DNA from: Thermophagus sp052400625
Lineage (GTDB): Bacteria > Bacteroidota > Bacteroidia > Bacteroidales > Marinilabiliaceae
Assembly: GCA_052400625.1 (NCBI GenBank)
Contig: JBQTGH010000021.1
DNA length: 35,077 bases
Direction: 5' to 3' (one strand)
How positions within the stretch are numbered: the first letter of the stretch is position 1; each line of letters begins with the position of its first letter. Shown in pieces: positions 16,250 to 26,008 of the stretch. A program made the position numbers and the translations under genes. The notes beneath the pieces were generated by a model. The model was not told where the DNA came from and ran no database searches. It saw only the letters and a program-made list of their open reading frames with translations.

Positions 16250-19200
16250 ATGAAAAAAATTGATAAGAATGTATATCAGGCAAATCGCTGGTCTTTAATA
16301 AGGTTGAGCTTCAACCCGAAGGGCGTTTTGTTACTGATAATGTTTTGTTTGAGTTTTGCTGTTTACTCGCAGAACATGAAATCGGTTAGCGGGGTCGTTC
16401 TTGACGAAAACCGTGAGCCTGTGCCCGGTGCTACAGTGGTTGTTAAGGGAAGTACCACTTACGGGACTGTAACCGATATGGATGGAAGGTTTTCATTTGA
16501 CATTCCTGAAGATGAAAACGTGATTGTTGTTTCATTTATAGGGATGAAGACCCTGGAGGTTGACGTTAGTTCACAAACTAATGTAACAGTAATGCTTGAA
16601 CCTGAGTCCGTCGAGTTAGATGATATTGTGGTTGTTGGCTATGGACAGCAGAAAAAGAAGAGCGTTGTAGGTTCAATTGTACAGACAGACAGCAAAACTC
16701 TCGAGCGCACTGGTGGTGTAACCAGTCTGGGGCAGGCACTCACAGGTAACCTTCCTGGTGTAGTTACCATGACCACTTCGGGAAAACCGGGTGAAGAGGA
16801 TCCTGACATCGTCATTCGTGGCGTGAGCACTTGGAATAACAGTGAACCACTGATTTTGGTTGATGGTGTGGAACGACCAATGAGTGGCATTGACATCAAC
16901 TCAGTGGAAAACATTTCGGTATTGAAAGATGCTTCTGCCACTGCTGTTTACGGTGTACGGGGAGCAAACGGGGTTATTCTGATTACTACCAAACGTGGGA
17001 AAGAGGGGAAAGCCAACGTGAATGTTAACCTGAGCACCACCCTGAAAACTTATTCCAAGTTGCCGGAGCTGATGGATTCTTACGATGCTCTGATGTTACG
17101 TAACCGGGTTATTGAAAACGAACTCGGTTATGCTCCTGCACAGTGGGTAAACTACAAACCTCAGAATATCATTGATAAATACCGATGGCCAGCCAACCTG
17201 GAAGAGTTTGAACGTTATCCTAATGTGGATTGGGTTGATACGATGTTGAAAGATGTGGCCACATCCTACAACGGTAATGTCAATGTATCTGGTGGTTCCC
17301 CTTTCGTGAAATACTTTACTAGTCTGGATTATACACATGAAGGAGATATTTACAAAAGTTTTGATAATAACCGCGGATACGATACCGGTTTTGGCTATAA
17401 TCGCGTGAATGTCAGAAGCAATTTGGATTTCTCACTTACGAAATCTACTACATTGAGTGTAAATCTTTCGGGATCACATGCCGTGACTAAGGAAACAAAC
17501 TTTTTTGAATATGAAAACCTTGTTTGGGCTGCCTTCTACGGTATTGCTCCTGATATGTTTAGACCCAAATACAGTGACGGAACGTTTGGTTACTACCATC
17601 CCAACCCGTCACAGGCAACCACAAACTCGGTGGAAGATCTTAGTGTGAACGGTGTTGGCTATACCACCAATGATCGTCTCAATACTGACTTTACGCTAAA
17701 ACAGGATCTTGGATTCCTGCTTGATGGACTTAGTGTGCATGGCAAACTTGTTTTTGACAATAGTTTTACGGAAATAAACCGAGGTATTAACGATCGCGAT
17801 GACTGGGAAGACAACCCCCATAAATGGATCGATCCGGAAACAGGAAAAGAATATACCGATGTTACCGTGGACGGAAACAATAAATTTGATTACCAGAATA
17901 ATATTGCTTGGACCACCACTGCCGGATCAGTTGATAATGGTGCCACATACCGTAGATTAGACTATTCCTTTCAGTTAAATTATAACAACAGCTTTGGGCA
18001 TCATAACTTAGGTGTTATGGGAGACTTTGGCCGTGAGGAATTTGCTACCGGAAGTGAGTTGCCCTATTTCCGTGAAAACTGGGTTTTCCGTACCACGTAT
18101 GACTATGCCCAGCGCTATATGCTGGAGTATAATGGAGCTTACAACGGCTCCGCTAAGTTTTCTCCTGAATACAGGTTTGGCTTCTTCCAATCCGGTGCAC
18201 TTGGATGGATGTTCTCCGAAGAACCGCTGATCAAAAACCTCAATCTGAATTGGCTCGACATGCTTAAGTTCAGGGGGTCTTACGGACAAATCGGGGACGA
18301 CAATGTTGACGGAAGGTGGCTCTATATGGACACTTGGGAAAATGGAGGTGCTTTAAATCAGGCACTAACCGGTGTTGACCCTGCTGATAGCCCCTATGAA
18401 TGGTACTATCAATCGCAGGTTGGAAATCCCAACGTCCATTGGGAGGTGGCTACTAAAATGGACATTGCTGCTGAATTTGCACTGTTCAATGGGGTAATCT
18501 CAGGTACCGTAGACTATTTTAGCGAAAAGAGATCAGATATTCTCCTGAGGGGAGGCGATCGAGCCGTACCTTCCTACTATGGAACGACCGCACCGACTGC
18601 CAACCTGGGAGAAGTGGAAACAAGTGGATATGAGGTGGAACTTCGATGGAACAAAGTAATTAATCCCGACTTACGTTTGTGGGGAAATGCGGTTTACACC
18701 CATGCTAACAGCAAAATAATTGAAGCTGATGATCCAGAGTTGATGCCGGATTACCAAAAGGATGCCGGTAAGCCGATCGGCCAGACCACTGCTCATGTTG
18801 ATTACGGTTATTACAATAACTGGGATGAGCTTTATGGCTCTACCGCGCATGATGAATATGATGAAAACCGTATACCGGGAAATTATATTATACTCGATTA
18901 TGATGCCGACGGGGTTATTTCTTCATTTGACCAGATTCCATATGGATTTACCGGTGTGCCTGAGAATACTGTTAACAGCCAGTTTGGAGTTGATTTTAAA
19001 GGATGGAGTTGCTTTGTACAGTTTTATGGAGTAAATAACGTAACACGCTATGTTGGTCTTCAAAGTTTAGGCGGAATTAAAAATACTGCTTTTGAGGAAG
19101 GGAGCTATTGGTCAAAAGACAATACCGACGCAGATGTACCCCTTCCAAGATGGGGAACCATACCCAGCGGGTACACAGCTGCTACCCGCTACTTGTTTGA

Positions 19201-19420
19201 CGGCTCATATCTACGCCTTAAATATGCTGAACTGTCCTATACTTTCGATAAACAACCATGGTTAAAAAGTGTAGGACTGACCAGACTGAAAGTGTTTGCA
19301 AATGGAAACAACCTGTTTTTATGGACAGATATGCCTGATGACCGCGAGTCCAATACAGGTGGTAATACAGCGTATCCGACGCAAAAACGTTTTAATTTTG
19401 GAGTGAGAATTTCATTATAA
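16250..19420 (+). CDS. xusA: SusC-like TonB-dependent xylan oligosaccharide transporter, XusA-like
   Basis: This is an outer-membrane SusC-family transporter and the first gene of an operon whose order matches the xylan utilisation system (xusA-E, xyn10C) of Prevotella and Bacteroides. The N-terminus has a long basic lead (1-24), then the hydrophobic signal core 25-39 with cleavage near VYS|Q. No later Met would leave a usable signal, so this start stands. A carboxypeptidase-regulatory-like domain spans 44-117 (SGVVLDENREPVPGATVVVKG). The TonB box DDIVVVGYG is at 124-132. The plug carries SVLKDASATAVYGVRGANGV, and the barrel ends FNFGVRISL. 1056 residues is normal. The partner SusD-like gene begins 11 bp later. 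The substrate call, xylan-derived oligosaccharides, comes from synteny with GH10 rather than from this sequence itself. Confidence 0.9.
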   Translation: MKKIDKNVYQANRWSLIRLSFNPKGVLLLIMFCLSFAVYSQNMKSVSGVVLDENREPVPGATVVVKGSTTYGTVTDMDGRFSFDIPEDENVIVVSFIGMKTLEVDVSSQTNVTVMLEPESVELDDIVVVGYGQQKKKSVVGSIVQTDSKTLERTGGVTSLGQALTGNLPGVVTMTTSGKPGEEDPDIVIRGVSTWNNSEPLILVDGVERPMSGIDINSVENISVLKDASATAVYGVRGANGVILITTKRGKEGKANVNVNLSTTLKTYSKLPELMDSYDALMLRNRVIENELGYAPAQWVNYKPQNIIDKYRWPANLEEFERYPNVDWVDTMLKDVATSYNGNVNVSGGSPFVKYFTSLDYTHEGDIYKSFDNNRGYDTGFGYNRVNVRSNLDFSLTKSTTLSVNLSGSHAVTKETNFFEYENLVWAAFYGIAPDMFRPKYSDGTFGYYHPNPSQATTNSVEDLSVNGVGYTTNDRLNTDFTLKQDLGFLLDGLSVHGKLVFDNSFTEINRGINDRDDWEDNPHKWIDPETGKEYTDVTVDGNNKFDYQNNIAWTTTAGSVDNGATYRRLDYSFQLNYNNSFGHHNLGVMGDFGREEFATGSELPYFRENWVFRTTYDYAQRYMLEYNGAYNGSAKFSPEYRFGFFQSGALGWMFSEEPLIKNLNLNWLDMLKFRGSYGQIGDDNVDGRWLYMDTWENGGALNQALTGVDPADSPYEWYYQSQVGNPNVHWEVATKMDIAAEFALFNGVISGTVDYFSEKRSDILLRGGDRAVPSYYGTTAPTANLGEVETSGYEVELRWNKVINPDLRLWGNAVYTHANSKIIEADDPELMPDYQKDAGKPIGQTTAHVDYGYYNNWDELYGSTAHDEYDENRIPGNYIILDYDADGVISSFDQIPYGFTGVPENTVNSQFGVDFKGWSCFVQFYGVNNVTRYVGLQSLGGIKNTAFEEGSYWSKDNTDADVPLPRWGTIPSGYTAATRYLFDGSYLRLKYAELSYTFDKQPWLKSVGLTRLKVFANGNNLFLWTDMPDDRESNTGGNTAYPTQKRFNFGVRISL

Positions 19421-19431
19421 TCACATAAACA

Positions 19432-21303
19432 ATGAAGACAAAATTTAAATATTATCTATACGCAATAGCAACATTACTTTTTTTCAGTGTTGTTGCATGC
19501 GAAGACTATTTGGACAGGGCTCCTGAATCGGTGATATCATCGGATGATGCCTACAAGAATTTTAGAAACTTTCAGGGGTTTGTTGAAAGAATGTACCACA
19601 TTACACCAGACCTGGCAAAACACTACTGGGTCAGCTCTTTCAACTGGGGTGAAGACGAGGTAATAACCATAGGTAATGGTGAGTATTTGATGGGATTCAG
19701 TATTGATGGCGGAAATTATCGCGACTATATTGGTAAAGGTGATTGTTTCCTGGATCGTAACTGGAGCCCCGAAGGTGACAGATTTCAAAAAGCTATTTGG
19801 GGGGGGTCCTGGTACGGCATACGTGTAGCCAATATGGGACTTCAGGCCATCGCTGAAGGTAAGTTGATCGATGCGACTCAGGAAGAAAGAGATCTCATTG
19901 AGGGACAATTATACTTTTTGCGTGGCTGGTTTTATTTCCAGCTCACACAGTATTGGGGAGGTCTTCCCTACATCGAAACTGTACTTCCAAGTGATGAGCC
20001 CCTTACGCTGCCTCGCGAGTCATACAGAGAAAATGCAGAAAAGATGGCTGCTGATTTTCAGAGAGCTGCTGATCTTTTGCCGGTTGATTGGGACAATACC
20101 ACGGTTGGGGCTAATACATTAAACAACAATGAACTGCGTGCTAATAAAATATGGGCACTCGCCATGCTTGGAAAAACCTATCTCTATGCAGGTAGTCCCC
20201 TGATGACTAACGGCATTAATGGTCCGCGTACCTATGATGCAGAAATGTGCAAAAAAGCTGCTGATGCTTTTGGACAGGTGCTGAGCATGGTGGAAAATGG
20301 CCAGACACAATATGCGCTGGTTGATTTTGAAGACTACTCGTCATTATTTTATACCATGCAACAAAACTGGCTGATGCCAGGTGGTACCGAAGCAATTATA
20401 AGAAGCCCAACCTATGGTCCGGATTCATACTGGAGACAGATGAACTCTTATCAGCCCTCACCAATGGCTAATGGTGACGGTATCGTTCTGGCACCTGCCG
20501 CGAACTATGTAAACTATTACGGAATGGCAAATGGTATGCCACTTGATGATGAAGATTCCGGGTTCGATGAAACACACCCTTGGAAAGATAGAGACCCACG
20601 CTTTTACAATGATATCATCTATGACGGAGTAAAAGTTGTTTCAGGTACTATTACCAATCCTGAGGATGAACAGTGGAGGTATGCCAATCTTCATACAGGA
20701 GGGAACTATGTGAATGATCCTCGTACAACGAGTCGTACAGGATACTTGAACTACAAGTTTATTCCACTTGGGGCGAATATCTGGGATAATACTTACGGAT
20801 ATAGTTACTCGGCACATTTACATTTATCATGGTTACGCTTGGCAGATGTCTATTTGATGTATGCCGAAGCTGCAGCTCAGGGTTATCAATCGCCACAAGG
20901 AAAAGCATCCAATTTTTCGAAGAATGCTGTGGAGGCATTAAACCGGATTCGTGAACGCGCAGGTGTGGATCCGGTGGCCGATAAATATACTTCTTCTTTA
21001 GAAGGGTTTATGAGTGAATTAAGACGTGAACGGGCTGTGGAACTTGCATTTGAAGGACATCGGTTCAATGATCTTCGGCGGTGGCTTCTGCTGACTGAGT
21101 ATCCCTATAATATTAAGACCCGACAAGAGTTTGACCGGGCAGAGCCACTTGATACTGATGCGGATCCTAAAGAGAATGCTGTCATGAATTGGGATGAAGA
21201 GGTCATAACAACTCGTAATCTTACCAATAAGCATTACTGGCTTCCAATTAAAACCGAGGATGTCAGCATGTACCCGGAATTTCACCAAAATCCTGGTTGG
21301 TAA
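19432..21303 (+). CDS. xusB: SusD-like surface glycan-binding lipoprotein, XusB-like
   Basis: This is a SusD/RagB-family lipoprotein that would form the lid of the XusA transporter and bind xylan chains at the cell surface. The signal peptide is MKTKFKYYLYAIATLLFF with lipobox SVVAC, followed directly by EDYLDR, the usual start of mature SusD proteins. SusD landmarks are the FLRGWFYFQLTQYWGGLPYI helix (about 160-180), the RDPRFYNDIIYDG segment, LRLADVYLMYAEAAAQ (about 463-478), a late ELRRERAVELAFEGHRFNDLRRW and a terminal YWLPI...NPGW. 623 residues is at the long end for the family. It is 11 bp after xusA and 27 bp before xusC. The XusB assignment rests on operon order. Confidence 0.9.
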   Translation: MKTKFKYYLYAIATLLFFSVVACEDYLDRAPESVISSDDAYKNFRNFQGFVERMYHITPDLAKHYWVSSFNWGEDEVITIGNGEYLMGFSIDGGNYRDYIGKGDCFLDRNWSPEGDRFQKAIWGGSWYGIRVANMGLQAIAEGKLIDATQEERDLIEGQLYFLRGWFYFQLTQYWGGLPYIETVLPSDEPLTLPRESYRENAEKMAADFQRAADLLPVDWDNTTVGANTLNNNELRANKIWALAMLGKTYLYAGSPLMTNGINGPRTYDAEMCKKAADAFGQVLSMVENGQTQYALVDFEDYSSLFYTMQQNWLMPGGTEAIIRSPTYGPDSYWRQMNSYQPSPMANGDGIVLAPAANYVNYYGMANGMPLDDEDSGFDETHPWKDRDPRFYNDIIYDGVKVVSGTITNPEDEQWRYANLHTGGNYVNDPRTTSRTGYLNYKFIPLGANIWDNTYGYSYSAHLHLSWLRLADVYLMYAEAAAQGYQSPQGKASNFSKNAVEALNRIRERAGVDPVADKYTSSLEGFMSELRRERAVELAFEGHRFNDLRRWLLLTEYPYNIKTRQEFDRAEPLDTDADPKENAVMNWDEEVITTRNLTNKHYWLPIKTEDVSMYPEFHQNPGW

Positions 21304-21330
21304 TAAATTGATAATTTAAAAAAGACTAAA

Positions 21331-24162
21331 ATGAAATATATATATATTGGTCTCGCAATGGGTCTCGTTTTTCTTTTCAATGGACTACAGGCCTCTGCCC
21401 AGTTGGGAGACACAGATGAACTGACAATGGAAAACGATACTTTACAAAATAAAGTAGAGGTCGCATTTCGGTCCATGGACAAAAAGGATATGTTGGGAGG
21501 TATTTCTGTCATTGATGTGGAAGAGATGACAGAAAAAGCATATACCACCTATAGCTTGGACTTTGTAGAAAATCTGATTGGTGGTGTGAATGGTAATATC
21601 TGGGGAATGGACGAATATTTGGTTGTCATTGACGGGATGGTGCGTGATGCCAACAATGTTTTGCCCTCAGAAATTGAACAAATCAGTGTTCTGAAAGGAC
21701 CTGCTGCTGTTGTTTTATATGGCAGTCGTGCCTCTAAAGGTGTGATTAAAATTACTACCAAGAGGGGAGAAATAGGCAAACCTAAAATACAGATTCGTGC
21801 CAATACAGGAATTCATATTCCTAAAGCTTATCCGGAGTATCTTGGAGCAGCTGAGTATATGAGCCTTCATAATGAAGCAAGCGTGAATGACGGAAACGAT
21901 CCCATCCATAGCATTGAGGATATCTACTGGACCTCTATTGGTAACAATCCTTATCGCTATCCGGATTTGGATATGTACTCATCGGAATATCTTCGCGACT
22001 ACTATAACAGGTCGGAAGCTATTGCAGAGATCACCGGTGGCAATGAGGGAGTGAAGTATTATACCACTACCGGTTACTACCGGGAAAACTCACTACTTGA
22101 TGTTGGAAAAAGTTCGGACAACTATGTGAGTCGTTTCTTTGTGCGCGGAAACGTTGATATTAAAGTAGCAGAATTTCTTGATGTACAGGCAGATGCAAAT
22201 GTAACTTTTTATGATTCTTACACTGCCGATGGTGACTGGTGGTCTAATGCTGAAACCCTGCGCCCCCACCGTGTGGCACCGTTGATTCCAATTGATTATC
22301 TTGAGGAAAATGATATTCCTTCCTGGAATACAATCAATACCAGTAATCATATTATTGACGGGCAATATTTCCTGGGTGCTACCCAGCAGGATCGTACCAA
22401 CCCTGTTGCAGATTCTTATGCCGGTGGTGATAGTAAATTTGTAAGTCGTCAGTTTCAGTTCAATACCCGTTTTGATTTAGATTTAAAATCTTTGCTTGAA
22501 GGGTTGCACATGCGTGCAAAATATGGAATTGATTATGCCGCGACTTACAACCAGGGATATTCTAATGAGTATGCTACTTTTGCACCGACCTGGACAAATT
22601 ATGCAGGTAAAGACTTGATCTCCAGTGTAGAGCAATTTGGAGATGATAAAAAAGGCACAAGTGAGAATATCAGTAATTCGGCTTATCGCTACACATACAA
22701 TGTATCGACTCAATTTGATTACAGCCGCACTTTTAACAGTGACCACAATGTTTTTGGTATGGTTGTGGGTAATATATGGCAAAGACAAGAGAGTGGGAGG
22801 TATCACCGGATTACAAACGTGAACCTTGGGGTACAGGCATCCTATAACTTTCAGCATAAATATTATCTGGATTTTAGTGCCGCTCTTCCCTATTCTGCAA
22901 AATTGCCGGAGGATAACAGACTTGGCTTCTCGCCAACTCTGACAATTGGCTGGCGTCCCGTAAAAGAAGATTTCTTTCAAAACAACGTTTTTGATGATCT
23001 GATGCTAACCGTTTCCGGTGGTATTATAAGCCAGGATATGGATATAGTGGATTCTGATAATGAGGACAATGAATATTATCTCTACAAAACTGTTCTGCAA
23101 CGTGGAGGATGGTATTCCTGGGCCGATTTGGGAGGTGAAGCTGCCACCGAGTTTCAACGTGGAAATAACCCCGATATGACTTTTGTAAAAAGGAAGGAGC
23201 TGAACCTGGGCCTGCGTGGAGCACTTTGGAATCAATTGCTCACATTCGACTTTAATTATTTTATCGGGAAAATGGATGGCGCGCTTGCAAGGGTTTATTC
23301 AGAATATCCCATTTACTTTACACAGGTTGGGTATCCCACATCTTCTATTATTCCACTTATAAATTACAATATAGACGATCGTAAAGGTTTTGACTTTAGT
23401 GTTTATATGAATAAGGAAGTCAGTGAAGTGGATCTCACACTGGGAGTAAGTGGAATGTATTATGAGACGGAAGCAGCTCAACGTGATGAAAATTATGAGT
23501 ATGATTACCGATCCAGAATTGGTCGTCCTTTGAATTCTTTATGGGGACTGGAAAATCTTGGCTTCTTCAATGATCAGGATGATATCAATAATTCTCCAGA
23601 GCAGCAGTTTGGGGATACCAGGCCTGGAGATATTAAATACAAGGATCAGAACGGAGATGGAGTTATTGATGAAAAAGACGAAGTTTATCTGGGACGCTGG
23701 GATACACCCTTGCGTTTAGGATTAAACTTTACTGCTAAGTGGCGTAACTTTACTCTTTTTGCCATGGCCGACGGTTTTTTTGGAGGTAAAGGTATGAAAA
23801 ACAGTTCCTACTATTGGGTGAGTGGAGACGACAAGTATTCAGAGATTGTTCGTAACCGGTGGACAGAAGAGACAAAGACCACAGCTACTTATCCTCGTCT
23901 AACCACTACCAGCGGAGCAAACAATTTCCGTAACTCAGATTTTTGGATGTATGATGCAGACAGACTGAATTTATCGCAGGTTCAGTTAACATACGACCTT
24001 CCTGAAACAGCCTTGCAGGGATCTTTTATCAATGGTGTCAGCTTTTATGTGAGCGGTTACGATTTGCTGACTATCTCCAAAGAGCGTAAACACCATGAAT
24101 TAAATGTAGGAAGTGCGCCACAGACACGCTTTTTTAATATCGGCGTGAAAGGTACATTTTAA
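21331..24162 (+). CDS. xusC: Second SusC-like transporter, XusC-like, lacking N-terminal domain
   Basis: This is a second outer-membrane TonB-dependent transporter in the operon. The signal peptide is about 1-23 (LQASA|Q). Unlike xusA it has no carboxypeptidase-regulatory-like domain. After a short acidic linker comes KVEVAFRSMDKKDMLGG (41-57), a diverged counterpart of the usual VVVGYGTQKKxDLTG, so the TonB box (about EVAFR) is weak. The plug domain is present (YLVVIDGMVRDA, SVLKGPAAVVLYGSRASKGV), and the barrel ends FFNIGVKGTF. 943 residues is short for SusC because of the missing module. Its stop overlaps an ATG of the next frame. In known xus clusters the xusC slot is also filled by a shorter SusC-like protein, to my recollection. 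Confidence 0.88.
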   Translation: MKYIYIGLAMGLVFLFNGLQASAQLGDTDELTMENDTLQNKVEVAFRSMDKKDMLGGISVIDVEEMTEKAYTTYSLDFVENLIGGVNGNIWGMDEYLVVIDGMVRDANNVLPSEIEQISVLKGPAAVVLYGSRASKGVIKITTKRGEIGKPKIQIRANTGIHIPKAYPEYLGAAEYMSLHNEASVNDGNDPIHSIEDIYWTSIGNNPYRYPDLDMYSSEYLRDYYNRSEAIAEITGGNEGVKYYTTTGYYRENSLLDVGKSSDNYVSRFFVRGNVDIKVAEFLDVQADANVTFYDSYTADGDWWSNAETLRPHRVAPLIPIDYLEENDIPSWNTINTSNHIIDGQYFLGATQQDRTNPVADSYAGGDSKFVSRQFQFNTRFDLDLKSLLEGLHMRAKYGIDYAATYNQGYSNEYATFAPTWTNYAGKDLISSVEQFGDDKKGTSENISNSAYRYTYNVSTQFDYSRTFNSDHNVFGMVVGNIWQRQESGRYHRITNVNLGVQASYNFQHKYYLDFSAALPYSAKLPEDNRLGFSPTLTIGWRPVKEDFFQNNVFDDLMLTVSGGIISQDMDIVDSDNEDNEYYLYKTVLQRGGWYSWADLGGEAATEFQRGNNPDMTFVKRKELNLGLRGALWNQLLTFDFNYFIGKMDGALARVYSEYPIYFTQVGYPTSSIIPLINYNIDDRKGFDFSVYMNKEVSEVDLTLGVSGMYYETEAAQRDENYEYDYRSRIGRPLNSLWGLENLGFFNDQDDINNSPEQQFGDTRPGDIKYKDQNGDGVIDEKDEVYLGRWDTPLRLGLNFTAKWRNFTLFAMADGFFGGKGMKNSSYYWVSGDDKYSEIVRNRWTEETKTTATYPRLTTTSGANNFRNSDFWMYDADRLNLSQVQLTYDLPETALQGSFINGVSFYVSGYDLLTISKERKHHELNVGSAPQTRFFNIGVKGTF

Positions 24163-24191
24163 TGACATCATACGTTAAAAATTATTCAATT

Positions 24192-25979
24192 ATGAAGAAT
24201 AGAAATATAATATCAATCATTGTAATGGTTTTTACGCTCTTATTTGTCCATACAGGATGTGAGGACACATTTGAGCCTGCTATTGAAAACCACAAAGACC
24301 ACGATGACTTATATAATATGCCTGCTTGGGCAGTTGGCCTGTTGGGGCATGCATACATTAGTAATCCTGTCGGATCCTGGTCTTTTAATGATGTAGCTAC
24401 CGATGATGCCGTTTCAAATGATCCTAACAATGGTTATCGTTTAATGGCTACCGGATCATGGACCGCAACCAACAACCCCATGGACAGATGGCAGTATCTG
24501 CGTGCTTCATGGCAATACCTGAATCAATTTATAGATATTGCTGATGAAGTAGATTGGGCAGATGATCAGCTTGTTGCCCAAATGTTCAGAGACCGTTTTA
24601 AAGGAGACGCATATGGTATGCGGGCACTTTATATGTACCATTTATTGCTCAATCATGCAGGATGGGCAGAAAATGGTGAGTTACTGGGTATCCCGATTGT
24701 TACTGAGCCGGAAGATCTGAACTCCGAATTCAATGTACCGCGCAATACGTTCCAGGAATGTATAGATCAGCTTTATGCAGATGTGGATTCTGCAATCCGA
24801 CTTTTGCCAGAGGAATATGGAGCAATTAGCAGTGACAATCTGGTCCCTGAAAAATATAAAGCTTTGGGGGTGGATGCCGGTCAGTATACCCGTGTTTTTG
24901 GAGACAATGCTAAAAATCGCATGAATGCACGGATTGCCAGGGCTGTAAGGGCTCAGGCTGCTCTACTTGCTGCAAGCCCCGCATATAGTGATGGATCCAA
25001 TGTAACATGGGAAGAGGCTGCCAATAGGATGGCTGAAGCTTTGAGCGGACTTGGAGCAAACCCAATTGCAGAAATTGACCCGAATGGACATAAATGGTAT
25101 GCTGATGCTCAGGCAATTCAGAACTTACCGGCAGGTGAAAATCCTAAAGAGATACTTTGGCGTGGAAACAAGGAAGAAAATCTGTCGCTTGAACAGGATC
25201 ATTATCCTCCAACCTTGTATGGGAACGGACGCTTGAATCCTACACAAAATTTGGTAGATGCTTTCCCAATGGACAACGGGTTACCTATCACCGACCCCGG
25301 CAGTGGGTTTGATCCAGACAATCCCTATGCCAACAGAGATCCGCGACTTGCTCTGTATATCATTTATAATGGTAGTGAAGCAGGTCCGAATAACACGGAA
25401 ATTATTACGGCAGCTGACGGAGATGACAACAACGCCCTCAACAAGACGGAGACATCTACCCGAACAGGTTACTACATGAAGAAACATTTGAACCAGTCAG
25501 TAAATGCAAACCCTGATAATGAAGTCTCATCTTACCACTATAAGGCGTTTATCAGATATACTGAACTATTTTTGGGATACGCTGAAGCAGCCAACGAGGC
25601 ATGGGGCCCCAACGGTACAGGTCCAAACGGTTATTCGGCTTATGATGTGATTAAAGCGATCCGTCAACGGGCAGGAATCGGAGTCAATTCTACCGACGAC
25701 TATTTGGAATCAGCAAGAAACGACAAAGATATGATGCGTGAATTAATCCATAATGAAAGACGTCTGGAGCTTTGTTTCGAAGGATTTCGCTTCTGGGATC
25801 TTCGTCGCTGGAAGAAGGATATCACCGAGCCTGCAAAAGGAATGCAAATCTCTGGTGGGGAATACAACATTCTGCCACAGGTTGAAAAACGTGATTACAA
25901 GGATTATATGTATTACGGCCCCATTCCTAATGGAGAGGTAAATAAATTCGATCAACTGCTTCAAAATGAAGGATGGTAA
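24192..25979 (+). CDS. xusD: Second SusD-like lipoprotein, XusD-like
   Basis: This SusD/RagB-family lipoprotein is the partner of XusC. I place the start at ATG 24192, giving MKNRNIISIIVMVFTLLF with lipobox VHTGC. The in-frame ATG at 24162, overlapping the xusC stop, would add ten polar residues ahead of the signal. SusD features are the FKGDAYGMRALYMYHLLLNHAGW helix, NARIARAVRAQAALLAASPAY, NRDPRLALYIIYNGS, a FLGYAEAANEAWG helix and a C-terminal RRLELCFEGFRFWDLRRWKK block ending LLQNEGW. About 595 residues. The gene is spaced as in one transcript with xusC and xusE. Binding of xylan or decorated xylo-oligosaccharides is inferred from context. Confidence 0.9.
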   Translation: MKNRNIISIIVMVFTLLFVHTGCEDTFEPAIENHKDHDDLYNMPAWAVGLLGHAYISNPVGSWSFNDVATDDAVSNDPNNGYRLMATGSWTATNNPMDRWQYLRASWQYLNQFIDIADEVDWADDQLVAQMFRDRFKGDAYGMRALYMYHLLLNHAGWAENGELLGIPIVTEPEDLNSEFNVPRNTFQECIDQLYADVDSAIRLLPEEYGAISSDNLVPEKYKALGVDAGQYTRVFGDNAKNRMNARIARAVRAQAALLAASPAYSDGSNVTWEEAANRMAEALSGLGANPIAEIDPNGHKWYADAQAIQNLPAGENPKEILWRGNKEENLSLEQDHYPPTLYGNGRLNPTQNLVDAFPMDNGLPITDPGSGFDPDNPYANRDPRLALYIIYNGSEAGPNNTEIITAADGDDNNALNKTETSTRTGYYMKKHLNQSVNANPDNEVSSYHYKAFIRYTELFLGYAEAANEAWGPNGTGPNGYSAYDVIKAIRQRAGIGVNSTDDYLESARNDKDMMRELIHNERRLELCFEGFRFWDLRRWKKDITEPAKGMQISGGEYNILPQVEKRDYKDYMYYGPIPNGEVNKFDQLLQNEGW

Positions 25980-26008
25980 AACGTATTTCAATTATTAAAA
26001 GAATTGAC

